Source: Sporothrix humicola (lineage: Eukaryota; Ascomycota; Sordariomycetes; Ophiostomatales; Ophiostomataceae). Taken from it: a stretch of DNA of 64,000 nucleotides. The stretch is from NCBI GenBank assembly GCA_021396245.1, contig WNYE01000025.1, forward strand, positions 186,001-250,000. Direction: 5' to 3'. Made by a program: the position numbers and the translations under genes. Positions within the stretch are counted from its first letter, which is position 1, and each line of letters begins with the position of its first letter. This document shows positions 46,286-57,514 of the stretch, one piece after another. The notes beneath the pieces are model-generated. The model saw nothing but the letters and a program-made list of their open reading frames with translations. It was not told where the DNA came from and searched no databases.

Positions 46286-48033
46286 ATGGCCGACGCTGCT
46301 GCCCCCGCGGCCACGGAACCCTCCAAGAGCGCGCTCAAGAAGGCCGAGAAGGCCGCCAAGATGGCCCAGGCCAAGGCTGAAAAGGCAGCCAAGCAGACGG
46401 TTGCCGTCGTCGGCGGCAAGAAGGCCGACGATATCATTGGCATCACCGTCAGCAAGGCCGACAACTTTGCGCAGTGGTACCAGGAGGTGGTGCTCAAGGC
46501 CGAGATGATCGACTACTACAACGAGATTGCCGGCTTCTACATCCTGCGCCCGCCGGCAATGTACGTCTGGAACGTCATCCGCAAGTGGTTCCAGGAGCGC
46601 ATTGAGCACATGGGCGTCGAGGAGACGAGCTTCCCCATGTTCCTGTCGTCCAAGTCGCTCGAGAAGGAGAAGGACCACGTCGAGGGCTTTGCCCCGGAGC
46701 TGGCCTGGGTGACGAAGGCGTGAGTCCCCCCAAGATATCACATGAACTGTATACCTCATTTTGTTGATTTTTACTAACCGTTCCCCCCAGCGGCGACAAG
46801 GACCTCGAGGTCCCCGTGGCCGTGCGCCCGACCTCCGAAGCCGTCATGTACCCCTACTACGCCAAGTGGATCCGCAGCCACCGCGACCTGCCCTTCCGTC
46901 TGAACCAGTGGAACTCCGTCGTCCGCTGGGAGGCCAAGCAGACGACCCCCTTCCTGCGTGCGCGTGAGTTCCTGTGGCAGGAGGGCCACACGGCCCATGC
47001 TTCCGAGAAGCTGGCCGGCGAGGAGGTTCTGGAGATCCTGGAGCTGTATGCGGGCGTCTACGAGCAGCTGCTGGCCGTCCCCGTTGTGCGCGGCCGCAAG
47101 ACCGAGAACGAAAAGTTTGCCGGCGGCTACTACACCACGACGGTTGAGGGCTACATCCCGACCAACGGCCGCGGCATCCAGGGCGCCACGTCGCACTGCC
47201 TGGGCCAGAACTTTTCCAAAATGTTTGACATTACCGTCGAGGACCCCAACCAAAAGGGCCAGCACATGCACGTCTGGCAGAACTCGTGGGGTCTGTCCAC
47301 GCGCGTCATTGGTGTCATGGTCATGATCCACGGTGACGACAAGGGCCTCGTGCTCCCGCCCCGCATCTCCAAGATCCAGTCCATCCTGATCCCCGTCGGC
47401 CTGACCGCCAAGATGACCGCCGAGGAGAAGACGGCCCACCTTGCCAAGTGCGACGATCTGCTGGCCCAGATCAAGAAGGCCGGCGTGCGCGCCGACATTG
47501 ACGTCCGCGACGGCTACACCCCCGCCTGGAAGTTCAACGACTGGGAGCTCAAGGGTGTGCCGCTGCGTCTCGAGTTTGGTCCCAAGGACGCCGCCAAGGA
47601 CGTGGTCAGCTACGCCCGCCGCGACACGGGCGAGAAGGGTACCATCCCGCTGGCCGAGCTGTCGACGGCCGTCCCCGAGCTGCTCGAGACCATCCAGAAG
47701 GCCATGTACGACAAGGCGGAAAAGTCTTTCCGCGAGCACCGCCTGGTCGTCCAGGACTGGAGCAAGGTCGTGCCCGCGCTCGACAGCAAGAACGTTGTGC
47801 TGATTCCCTTCTGCCTGGACATGAAGTGCGAGGAGCGCATCAAGGACCTGACCAAGAGCGAGGAGCAGGCCGAGGGCCCCGACGGCCTAAAGGCCCCCTC
47901 GATGGGCATGAAGAGTCTGTGCATTCCCTTCGAGCAGCCCACCGAGAAGATTGTCGAGGGCGAGACCAAGTGCCTGAACCCCGAGTGCAACAGCTTCGCC
48001 AAGTCCTGGGTCATGTTCGGCCGCAGTTATTAA
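46286..48033 (+). CDS. cytoplasmic prolyl-tRNA synthetase
   Basis: Two exons, 46286-46719 and 46791-48033, give 558 aa. The intron has GTGAGT, TACTAAC and CCCAG. An Ala/Lys-rich extension (KKAEKAAKMAQAKAEKAAKQ) precedes the class II catalytic core. It is of the eukaryotic/archaeal type, with ADNFAQWYQEVVLKAEMIDYY, GVEETSFPMFLS, RPTSEAVMYPYYAKWIRSHR and motif 3 QNSWGLSTRVIGVMVM. The anticodon-binding domain (LPPRISKIQSILIPVG) and a C-terminal cysteine-bearing zinc domain (KCLNPECNSF, ending MFGRSY) follow. It charges tRNA-Pro in the cytosol. No INS/YbaK editing domain, as in the yeast enzyme, is present before the core. Confidence 0.96.
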
Positions 48034-48331
48034 GGGAGATGAGAGGAAGGGAGAATGAAATAAGAAACAAAAAATACAGGAAAATAAGCGAACATTTCGA
48101 GTGGGTAGGGAAAGTGGCAACATGACGGGGCGTGGTATGAGCGAGTGAATTTCAATTCCATAGTAAAAAGTGAAAAATAAATTCATAAAAAGTATGATGC
48201 GCCGCTTTTGAAATCAAACATTATGTAAAGTACTACCAAGACGTAAAGAAATAAACCCCTTCCATAATAAAGGACAAAATCCTATCAGTGGTCTCCCACC
48301 ACTCATCCGGCGTCTGACGGGGCGGCTTCTT

Positions 48332-50684
48332 CTAGAAACCACCTTTACCCTGCACACGCTTGATGGCACCCACAAACCCCTTAGCCCAGCTGAACCGGCC
48401 CGGGTCGATGCCTAGTGCACCGTCGGCCTCCTTGCCCTCGTGGTCCCGCCACAGGCCTTCCTCCTTGACGAGCCCACCATATAGATGTGTGTTCTCGTTT
48501 CTCCTCAAACCGTCAATCCATGCATGGCACACGTCTGGGCTCTCGAGCATAACATTGATCTCCTGGCTGTGGTACCAGCTCTGTGTGTCCTGGTTGCCGT
48601 TGCCCATGATGCCAATCGTCTCGTCGACGATCATGAGCTTGATGTGGCAGTCGCGCTTCTTCTTGCACTGCGGGATCGGCCGCGTCTGGTCCTTGGCGAC
48701 GTACCAGTGGTAGTGCAGGTGCTGTTTTCCAGACTCAGAGAGAGACGAGTACAGCTGGTGGGCAATCATCTCGTTTGTGCCACCTTGACGGGGCAGCAGC
48801 TCGCCCATGTCGTTGTACCCTAAACAAACATACAAGATCACGTCGAGACCGCGCTCGCAGGCCTCATAGATGGCCGGTACCAAAGGTTCTGCGTTAAGTG
48901 TCGGCGTCTGGATAAAGACGTTTTTACGGGCGTTGCGAAGGGCCGAGAGCCAAGCTGCATTCTGTGGTTGGACCACAGAAGAATGTGTGGGCAGGCCAAA
49001 TGGCGGGCGGTTGACCATGGCCATGGGGAAGGGTTCATGGACTGCGTGTGGGATGTATGGTGTCATTTCATCGCCCACGTTCAAGGGCGGTGCATCGGCC
49101 TTGAGGTTGTTGACGGTGTGGTTGAGCTCCCTGCTAATGGCCTCCATCTGGGTCTCGCCGGGTTTGGCCGACACAGCCGTCTGGACGCGGGTGACTTCGC
49201 CGGCAATGTCTCTATCGTACTGTGGGTGCTCATTGGTGCTTTGTGGGAGCAGAGTGTTGGGTGATGTCGGTTGGTGAATGGATGCGGCTGACAGTGGCTG
49301 ATGTGCGCTACTCAAGAAGCTGGCTGTGGCAGCATCCGGGCCATTGGGCAGGTTGGGACTGGACTTGATAACTTTGTTGGTCTCCTCTGCGTTGCCCGTG
49401 TTGCCCTCCTTGATCTTGGCGGCGGCTTCCTTGTCTGCTTCTTCACTGCCTAGGCTGCTGCCGCCGCTGACTTTTGTGGCATGCGGGTGGAGTGTGCTGG
49501 CCGTGGTTGTCGGACCTGTGGCAATATCTGAACGGTGGACATTGTCACTCTCCACTGGAGCACTGGCTGCATTTGCATCGAGTGCACCAGGCTCACGCAC
49601 ACCTTTTGCATCGACAATTGGACCCGCCTGTGCTGTTGTTGGCTCAGGTGGCTGCGATGCACCATTGGTGGAAGCTGCGCAGTCTGTTGACGCTGCTGCT
49701 GCACCACCGTCGATATTCAGTCCACCGGCTGCCGCCGGCGAGTTGTGGCTCGGCAGCGGAGGCTCCATCTTCTTGTGCCACGACAAGAGAGCCATATCGT
49801 AGAATGAGTCGACGATGGGACCCTCGAAGTGGACCATCATTTCCATATTGTCATTGTCCTGAATGTTATTGCTTTGGAGAATGGCAATCTTGCGGTCGAC
49901 GACCATGTACTTGGCGTGGAAGGTGCCCATCATGGCTTGGTGGTAGTTCATGACCTGCATGTCAATGTTTGGCATTTCTTCGGGAGACGGTATCTTGACA
50001 TTTTTGCCCGAGTACTCGTCGACGCCGACAACGTAGTGTGGGTCGAGGATCTGCTTGGGGCTGCCTCTGTCGTAAATGACTTTAAAGACGATCCGCTCAC
50101 CGCGCTCGCCGGCCCGGCGGTTGAGCTCACGCATGGCGTTTGTCAAGTATCGCGAGGCGACGCTGTCCTGCCAGTAGTTTGTGGCTAGAAAGACTTCCTT
50201 CTCTGCGCGGGCAATGATATTGGCCATGTGCCGGGCAATATCTGGGATTGTGGAGATGATGGACAGGGGTGCAACACCACAGCTGCCGAGCAAGGACGGG
50301 CTGACCATGGCCCGCTCGGGGCTCTCTTCAATCACAGCCAGGACATCCCGGTAGATCTACTCTTATTAGTGACCGCACAAAATTGTTGAGATGTCTGGAT
50401 GGACCTACCTTTAAGAACAGCTCACTGGGCTTTGTGGGACCCCATTTCCCGCACCGGGCAGCACGCTCAAGGTCGTCGACTTGAACGGTCGTCGTGCTGT
50501 CTTTGACGTCCTCGTCTTTGGTTGTACGGCGGTAGTTGCCGTACAGCTTCTGCCATGCATCGCCGGCAGCCAATGTGGGATCAGCGGCCACAAGTGAAGA
50601 GACGCTGTCTTTGGAGGTGCACAACTCGATAATGTCGTTACCGAGGGGCTCCTCTTTGAGGATCCCAAAGTCTTTGGTATCCAT
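48332..50684 (-). CDS. phospholipase D-like protein with two HKD motifs
   Basis: Two exons, 50684-50409 and 50356-48332, give 766 aa; the 52-nt intron has GTAGGT and AGTAG. The start MDTKDFG was chosen because the longer frame lacks an upstream ATG. Two complete HxKxxxxD motifs are visible: His239-Ala-Lys-Tyr-Met-Val-Val-Asp, then SNNIQDNDN, and His663-Ile-Lys-Leu-Met-Ile-Val-Asp, then GNGNQDTQSW. This is the signature of the PLD superfamily, which includes phospholipases and cardiolipin synthases. The motifs are separated by a Ser/Thr/Ala-rich, probably disordered linker (about residues 300-500). No transmembrane segment or PX/PH domain is seen, unlike Spo14. Phosphodiesterase or phosphatidyltransferase activity is inferred; substrate unknown. 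Divergent from ESF1. Confidence 0.85.
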
Positions 50685-52199
50685 GAGTGAGGGGAAGTGA
50701 ATGGTGTGTGAGGGAACAAAAAAAGACAAAAAAAAGGTTGATCGTTGTGAGATAGGGCTGAAGAAAAGGGACTTTGATGATCAAATACAAGATACAAGAC
50801 AAGTGCAATGCCTCGTACAAGGTTTTGTGTATTAGTGTATTCTGCTGCCTTGCAGTTTGTGTATGTGCTTGCGGTATGGGTATGGGGATGGGTAATGTGG
50901 AACGTGGCTGGCGAGGCTGTTGTGGAGGATGAGAGGGCTTGTGTGTTTTGCTTGCTTCTTGCTTGACAGTTTTTGAAGAATGCCAAGAACAAAGCAAGTG
51001 GAAGATGGGCAATGCCAAGAACGGGGAAAGCTACGCCTTTTAAGGAGGACCGGGACGGCGGGGTCGAGGCAAGAGCGGCCGTGTCAAGAGGTGGGCATCG
51101 AGAAAGACAGGGAAAGAGGGCGATTGGCCTGTTTGGGAAGGAGGGAGGGGGTTCTTGGGGGGAATTGAGGGAATAGAAACTTTGGAAAAGTGTCTAGGGG
51201 AGAGTGGCATCGTGGAAAAAGACGAAAAAGACAAAAAAGGACCATTGGATCGTCGGTCTACGTCACTACTACGAGAAACAAGCTACTGGTCGCCTCGAAC
51301 ATAAAGTGAAAGAAAAGGCACACACAAAAGAGAAGAGAACCAAGTTTGGCTAGCCGCCTCTAACCTAGTCGAGAGCTCTTTCCAGCTTTGGCAGCCATCA
51401 GTCGAAGGCGAGGGTGGAAAGAACGGCATCTCATGGCAGGCTTTGCTACTGGTATCGGAAGCTAGTCAATGTGCGGTTGAGAAAAGGAAGGAAAGAACAG
51501 AATAATGTGGTTGAGTTGAGGCAGGTGCAAGCCGCCCATGTCGAAAGTGGCAGGTTGAGGATGACGTCAGTTGGCGCGCATTTGCATGGTGCATTTGGTT
51601 GGGTGCCTGCTAAAAGTGCGCCTCAATTCGCAATACATGCTGTATTTCTGAGAAAATGCGGTTACTACAGTGGCTGACGCAGCGGGCCTCTGAGCCTCTC
51701 TATTTTCGTCTGCAACGCGTCTGTGGCGCTGTGAGGCGAAAAGGTTTCTTTTGGGTTCATCTTCGAATTTTATTTTCAAGAGAGTTTTTTATTTACTTGC
51801 TCGTCTCGTGGAATAACAAACTTACTCAAGGTTGGCCACGCTGAGGATGGGACGGAGTTCGAGGTTCGGTCTTGGCAGACGACAGGCCCGTCTTCCGCGT
51901 TTTACAGGCACCCGCTGTAACTAGCAAAAATAGCACCAATTGCGCTAACGTGGTTTGGCGGCCTTTCTGGCTCGGTCAGGGCGCTTTCACGTCGCATTTC
52001 TGACCGCTCTTATCGATAAGAAATTCTGCCAGCCCAAAGAAAAAAAAAGTTTTGGCAGGGACCCTCACAGGAAGGAGCAGTCAACACAGCAAAACCAAGA
52101 GCACCAAGAACAATTGCTCGACAACAACCACAACACCTCCCACCCAATTGCCTTTCCACCCGCGATAATACGATCTCTCGCAAATCTACAAACTGAGAC
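50685..52199. other. divergent promoter region PLD-like gene/ESF1
   Basis: 1.5 kb with no gene. Purine-rich sequence lies at about 50980-51340. Nothing specific recognised. Confidence 0.45.
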
Positions 52200-54452
52200 A
52201 TGGGCAAGAAAGACCGCAGCGGCTCGCCGAGCCGGATCAGCGATGCGCGGTTCGCCAAGTTTGAGAGCGACCCACGGTACCGGTTGCCGTCGCGCAAAGA
52301 GACCAAGACAAAACTCGACAAGCGGTTCGGCCATGTCTTGAAGGACAAGGAGTTTACGGCGACGACGCAGATTGACCGGTACGGGCGCAAGCTCAAGACG
52401 GACAAGAAGAAGCGGGCGCTGGAGCGGCTGTACGAGGAGGCTAGTGACGAGGAGGGCGACAAAGCGAGCGGCAGCGAGGACGAAGACGAGGACGACAGTG
52501 AAGAGGACACCAAAGCCAAGCCAAAGAGCCGCAATTATGATGCGGCACGAGGCGGCGGATTCTCTGCGTCCGAGTCGGAGGACGACAGCGAGGACGACGA
52601 CGAGTCGGACGGCGAGCTTTTCGACGAGGAGGACGACGAGGAGGAGGCGGGCGTCGACACACAGCAGTTCCGCGAGGAAGAGGCCGAGGTGCCTACGGGC
52701 GAGGTTACACACCGGCTGGCGATTGTCAACCTGGACTGGGACCACGTCAAGTCGCGGGACCTGATGGCGATGTTTTCGAGTTTTGTGCCGAAAGACGGCC
52801 GGGGGCGGATCGAGAAGATCAGCGTGTACCCGTCGCAGTTTGGCAAGGAGCGGATGCAGAGGGAAGAGCTGGAGGGGCCGCCAAAGGAACTTTTTAAGAA
52901 GGCGGCCGACAGCGATGAGGAGGACGACTCCGATAGCGAGCGAAGCGAGGACGAAGACTCCGAGGACGAGGAGAGCGAGGACGACGAAAAAGTCAAGGCG
53001 GACCTGCTTCGCGAAGAAAATGACCAAGATTTCGACAGCAACGCGCTGCGGACGTACCAGCTGGACCGGCTGCGGTACTACTACGCGGTGATGGTGTGTT
53101 CCGACAAGGCGACGGCCGAGGCGATCTACCAGGCGACAGACGGCACCGAGTACCAGTCGTCCAGTAATTTCATCGACTTGCGGTTTGTGCCCGACGACAC
53201 GACGTTTGACGACGACGAGCCGCGGGACGAGTGCACGGAAGTGCCCAACAACTACACACCGGTCAACTTTGTGACGAACGCGCTGCAGCACTCGAAGGTC
53301 AAGCTGACGTGGGACCTGCATCCGGAAGACGACTCGCGCAAGGACCTGATGAAGAAGGCGTTTTCAGGAACGCCGGCGGAGCTGATCGAGAACGATCTGC
53401 GGGCGTACCTGGCGAGCGACAGCGACGGCGATGACGGATTTGAGGACGATGGGGAGGAGTTTGGCGGCATCGCCGACGCGGAGGCAGCCGACGACAACGA
53501 AGAGGAGGATGGCGAGGAAGAGAAACCCGCTAAGCTGAGCAAAAAGGAGCTGGCACGGCAAAAGATGCGCGCTGCCCTCGGTCTCGGTGAAGAGTCCACC
53601 AAAAAGAGCAAGAAGAAGGAGCCGGTCGGCGGCATGCAAATCACATTTACGCCTGCCCTGACGGAGGCCGCACCGAAGAAGGCCGAGCCTGGCGAGGAGA
53701 CCACCATTGAAAAGTACAAGCGCAAGGAGAAGGAGCGCAAAGAGAAGCGCAAGCAGAAGGCGATTGCCAAGCGCGAGGGACGTGACCTGGAGGAGGAGGA
53801 GGAGGGTGATGAGGAGGAGGCTGAGATTGTTGAGGGCGGTGATGGCGGTGACGGCGAAGACCTCGGCTTCAACGACCCCTTCTTTATGGACGATGCTGCT
53901 GCTGACGCTGGCGCATCGAACTCCAAGTCGTCGATCCGCAAGGAAGAGCGGCTCAAGAAGCGCGCCGCGCGTGAGGCCGAGGCCAAGGAGAAGGAGGAGT
54001 CGCGGGCCCAGCTGGAGGCGCTCATGGACGGCGGTGACGGTGGCCTCGATGCCGGATTTGATCTGCGCGACGCCATCAAGGCCGAGAAGCAGCGCCAGAA
54101 GGAGGAGCGCAAGAAGAACCGCAAGAACCACGGACGGAGGGGTGGTGATGATGAGGATGCAGCTCCTACTGCCAGCTTCGCCCACGGCGTCGACGTTGCC
54201 GACCCGCGTCTGCAGGCCGTGTTTGGCGGCTCTGAATTCGCGATTGACCCGTCGAACCCGCAGTACAAGGACGCGCTGGGCCTCGAGCAGATGCAAAACG
54301 AGGCTCGGCGGAAGCGCAAAGACAACGGGGAGGAGGAGACTACAGCCAAAACCAAAAAGGCCAAGACGTCCTCCTCGTCCCGCCACGACGAGCTGGCTAA
54401 CCTGGTCAAGTCTGTCAAGAGCAAGTCCAAGTTGGGGAAGAAGGCTTTGTAG
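52200..54452 (+). CDS. ESF1: Esf1, pre-rRNA processing factor
   Basis: Single exon, 750 aa. The N-terminus (MGKKDRSGSPSRISDARFAK, RYRLPSRKETKTKLDKRFG, DRYGRKLKTDKKKRALERLY) and the HRLAIVNLDWDHVKSRDLMAMF RNA-binding-like segment match yeast Esf1. Acidic Asp/Glu-rich blocks surround this core. The C-terminal NUC153 motif reads DPRLQAVFGGSEFAIDPSNP at about residues 668-687, before a basic tail. Esf1 works in the nucleolus on U3-dependent 18S rRNA maturation. No intron or disruption. It is convergent with the Zn2Cys6 regulator, leaving only about 170 bp between stop codons. Confidence 0.93.
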   Translation: MGKKDRSGSPSRISDARFAKFESDPRYRLPSRKETKTKLDKRFGHVLKDKEFTATTQIDRYGRKLKTDKKKRALERLYEEASDEEGDKASGSEDEDEDDSEEDTKAKPKSRNYDAARGGGFSASESEDDSEDDDESDGELFDEEDDEEEAGVDTQQFREEEAEVPTGEVTHRLAIVNLDWDHVKSRDLMAMFSSFVPKDGRGRIEKISVYPSQFGKERMQREELEGPPKELFKKAADSDEEDDSDSERSEDEDSEDEESEDDEKVKADLLREENDQDFDSNALRTYQLDRLRYYYAVMVCSDKATAEAIYQATDGTEYQSSSNFIDLRFVPDDTTFDDDEPRDECTEVPNNYTPVNFVTNALQHSKVKLTWDLHPEDDSRKDLMKKAFSGTPAELIENDLRAYLASDSDGDDGFEDDGEEFGGIADAEAADDNEEEDGEEEKPAKLSKKELARQKMRAALGLGEESTKKSKKKEPVGGMQITFTPALTEAAPKKAEPGEETTIEKYKRKEKERKEKRKQKAIAKREGRDLEEEEEGDEEEAEIVEGGDGGDGEDLGFNDPFFMDDAAADAGASNSKSSIRKEERLKKRAAREAEAKEKEESRAQLEALMDGGDGGLDAGFDLRDAIKAEKQRQKEERKKNRKNHGRRGGDDEDAAPTASFAHGVDVADPRLQAVFGGSEFAIDPSNPQYKDALGLEQMQNEARRKRKDNGEEETTAKTKKAKTSSSSRHDELANLVKSVKSKSKLGKKAL

Positions 54453-54624
54453 TGTCTTTCAAAAAGTTGTGTTACTATTTTCTGCATTGGGATAGACAAA
54501 AGGTATCATGGCCATGGCCAAGCTTTGATTTAATATTCTTGTTTCTATTTATTTGTGTTGTACCATAGTGCGTCATTATTATTCTATATCATTACTATTA
54601 CATCTTCTTTACATTATCTCTCGC

Positions 54625-56872
54625 CTACATGTACATCTCCTGACCTGTGCCCAAGCCATCAGTTGTGGTCCCCATCAAACCCGGCAACAACCATAGATTT
54701 TGCTGCCACAGAGTTTGCGAGAACACTCTCAAGTTCTTGCGCTTCACTTCCGGGGCGTGCAGTGGATGGACCAGAATACTCCTGACCTTGTCGTGCAGGC
54801 TCTGGCCGACGGATGTGGGATCAGGAAGAACGTCACCATACGACAGGCCTGGGTGGTCGCGGCAGGCACTGCTCTCGCCCTCCTTCCAGTGGTTGTCGCC
54901 GTCGTTTTGTGCGGCGTTGTTATCTGCTCCGTCTTGAGGGGTAGTCGTGGCCTCTGCCTCCCACGAGGAAAATTCAGGCACGGGCTCCGTTCCGTAGGAG
55001 TACTCGTACAGTTTGTAGAGTAGGCCGAGCGTTTCTCCCCATGCAGCAGCCACCGGCCAGCGGGGCTCCCAGGACTGGATGATTCTGAGAAGTAACAAAA
55101 ACTTAGCGCGGGCGACGGGCTTCGGGCACTTGTCGCAGGTTTGAGTGTAGACGACCCAGAGGTGGACGGCGGCAGCTGTGACGAGAGCGTTGGCCGCCAC
55201 AGTCGATTGAAGGATGGCCCGGTTGCGCTCGCCCTCGGGACTGTCCATTTCACTCCCATGATACAGCTCGGAGGCCATGTCCGAAATGGTGTCGACGGCG
55301 TCGATGCAGGTGTCGATCAGGGGTTTGTGGGAGTAGTCGGGCGGGAGGCCGGCGGCGTCGGAGGCCATCAGCGAGCGGTAGTCGATGCCGTCGATGCCTC
55401 CCATGTTCAGACTGTCATCGACTGAGTAGTACTGCATGTCCAGCTGCGGCAGGTACTCGTGGTGCATAACACAGCGGGCATGGTGCAGCAGGAAATTAAA
55501 TTGGACAAACGTCTGGGCCTGCCCTGTGAGTTTGTGCAACCGATAATTTGGGGGCGACCAGTGCATCGCGGGCGGCACGACCTGCGTGGTAAATTCGGCA
55601 ATGGCCTCGTTGTTTTTGTAGAACGGGCCCTGAGGGTCGGTGGGTGCATAAGGAGTGCGTCTTCGGCCACCCGTGGCATGAAGCAAAGCCATGTCGCCCC
55701 AGAGCCGGAGCATACAAAGATAAAAGGGCGTGACACTGATCCTCGACAGTTGTTGCAGATGCTGCGGCGTCTGTCCAGACATAAACTCGTTAAGCCACGG
55801 TCCCGGGTCGTTCTCGTCATAGGCAAACGCGTTTTCGGCGCAGGGCAGCCGGGCATCTTCGCCGCCACCGCGGGTGCCGTACAAGACGCCACTGGCGACA
55901 CCTTTGGGGATTGGGGCCGGCAGACAGATGTAGAATTCGTGGTGGCACGTGTAAGAAATCAAGCGGTCGACGACAAAACAGGCCCAAAAGGTTCGCCTCC
56001 TCGTCTCTCTCTGTCGTGGCCCGACATTTCGGAGTACTGGATTTAGGGAGAACGACATGGGTGACTGTTGGTCGGCATCGAGCTCGACGCCGAGCTGCAG
56101 AGCATGGGCCATTCTCAGGGCGGTGCCGGCGTGCATCCATGCCTTGAAATCCTTCCATGCAATCAACTCCCGAATGGCTAGGATCAGAAAGGCCTGGATG
56201 GTGTAAATGGACGGTTGGTCTGTCAAGGGGCGGCCAAGAGTCGTGGCCTGTTGGGCATAGTAGTCGGACAAGCCCATTGTGCACCCGGCGCTTGACAAAC
56301 CAAAAGTGCTCCCTAGCCGGGAAGCTTCGTCTTGACCCAAGTACAGAGCACCCAGACTGGCAATTGCCATGGCCAAGGTGGGCGCCTGTTTTTGCAGACC
56401 CGCCATGGTGGTCGTCGGCTTGTGCAGAAAGGCACAAAACTCGACCTCATGGTGGTGGGCCAGAAAGAGGTCGAGCAGCCTCTGGGGAGCAGGGTCGACG
56501 ACAGCGCCTCCAGCACCCCCAGGAGCTGATCCACTCGTAGGGCTGATCTGTGGCGGCAGCGACTCTGGAGTTCTTGGGACACCTTGGTTTTGGGTTTGGG
56601 AGGGCTGTGCTTCAAGTTGACTCTGACTTTGAGATTGTGCCTCTTGATATGGTCCCCCTGGCCAGGTGCATGGCGTCTTGCGCCGAAGACAGCGCCGGCA
56701 CTGCGGACGGGTCCCGCTGCATTTTGTCTTACTGCGGCGGCTGTTCCAAGAAGTGGATGTCAGTTGTGACCCCTTTTTTTTTCTTTTTGGCTTGTTCAGA
56801 GTTCACAACTCACCATGCATCGCACGCTTGAGGCGTTCGGCCACCCACTTCTCGGGTCGGCAACAGCTCCAT
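54625..56872 (-). CDS. Zn2Cys6 transcription factor with fungal MHR domain
   Basis: Two exons, 56872-56814 and 56740-54625, give 724 aa; the 73-nt intron (GTGAGT...AACAG) lies inside the zinc cluster. The joined frame reads TPQACDACRRSKTKCSG, giving Cys17-x2-Cys20-x6-Cys27-x6-Cys34-x2-Cys37-x6-Cys44, a complete binuclear zinc cluster. A Gln/Ser linker (QEAQSQSQSQLEAQ) follows, then the fungal_trans regulatory domain (LDLFLAHHHEVEFCAFLHK, IYTIQAFLILAIRELIAWKDF, AHALQLGVELDADQQ, ETRRRTFWACFVVDRL). Such proteins bind CGG repeats in DNA as dimers. It is divergent from an MDR gene across 642 bp that contain two CGG-N5-CCG sites, suggesting a pathway-specific regulator. Its inducer is unknown. Confidence 0.92.
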
Positions 56873-57121
56873 GTGGATATCGAGTGTGTTTGCTCTGTAC
56901 TCCGTTTATTGCTTTTGTTGTTGTATTTGGAGCCACAATAGTCGGCTTCGTCGTGCCCAACATCTGCTTTACCGAGATCTTGTTTGTGTAAAAGTCGGCA
57001 AGATCAATTGCATCTTGGGAGCACAGGAGAGGAAAGCTAGAAAAGTCGTGGAAGGATGCTAGTGAGGAAGGAGGGCATGCAGCATTGCTTTGTCAGGACC
57101 CACAATAATCGAAGAAAACGT

Positions 57122-57132
57122 CGGATAAGCCG
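57122..57132. promoter_or_regulatory. candidate Zn2Cys6 site 1, CGGATAAGCCG
   Basis: CGG-N5-CCG inverted triplets. It lies within a longer imperfect inverted repeat, TCGGATAAGCC-GG-GGCTTGCCCGA (57121-57144). It is the sort of element bound by dimeric Zn2Cys6 proteins, 251 bp from the TF start and about 390 bp from the MDR start. Confidence 0.5.
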
Positions 57133-57208
57133 GGGCTTGCCCGACATAAGCTTAGGGGCCACACCCACTGAAGAGCCGACATCCTTAGCGCTGTCAGACG
57201 GCAGGTGT

Positions 57209-57219
57209 CGGATAACCCG
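57209..57219. promoter_or_regulatory. candidate Zn2Cys6 site 2, CGGATAACCCG
   Basis: This matches site 1 at 10 of 11 positions (one G-to-C difference), in the same orientation and 87 bp away. It is flanked by T and A to give TCGGATAACCCGA, a palindromic TCGG...CCGA. Confidence 0.5.
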
Positions 57220-57308
57220 ACGTTTGCTCGTGTAAGTGATCTGACAGCCTTGGCATCACGACCAAATATATATCAAATGCAGCACTGTGGTTGCATCGTG
57301 GGACAAGA

Positions 57309-57315
57309 TATAAAA
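57309..57315 (+). promoter_or_regulatory. TATA box of MDR gene
   Basis: TATAAAA lies about 200 bp before the MDR ATG at 57515 and downstream of both CGG elements. Confidence 0.45.
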
Positions 57316-57514
57316 CAAACGAGTCTTTTTGGGCATTCAAAAACTTCTCTAACCAGCTCAGGACGACAAGTCTTATTTTACACAAAAAAACAACTAAACG
57401 ACAAGAACGAAATAGCTCCATCTGCCAACTCCACGACCTGACGTTGGCATTGACAGACTTGACAGATTTGACAGTTACCAACGCCAACTTAAATTCAACA
57501 AACCCTTCTTAAAA

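Larger units (their letters stand above)
56873..57514. promoter_or_regulatory. divergent promoter TF/MDR with paired CGG elements
   Basis: 642 bp shared by the Zn2Cys6 gene and the MDR gene. It holds the two CGG-N5-CCG elements, a TATAAAA box and a TACTCCGTT copy of the dispersed 9-mer at 56898. Confidence 0.6.

Noticed and set aside
46774..47739. 321-residue minus-strand open frame
   Set aside because: It is an antisense shadow of prolyl-tRNA synthetase exon 2.
52065..54499. Three long minus-strand open frames (up to 418 residues)
   Set aside because: They are shadows of the acidic, repetitive ESF1 coding sequence; their Ser/Leu-rich translations reflect antisense GAG/GAC codons.
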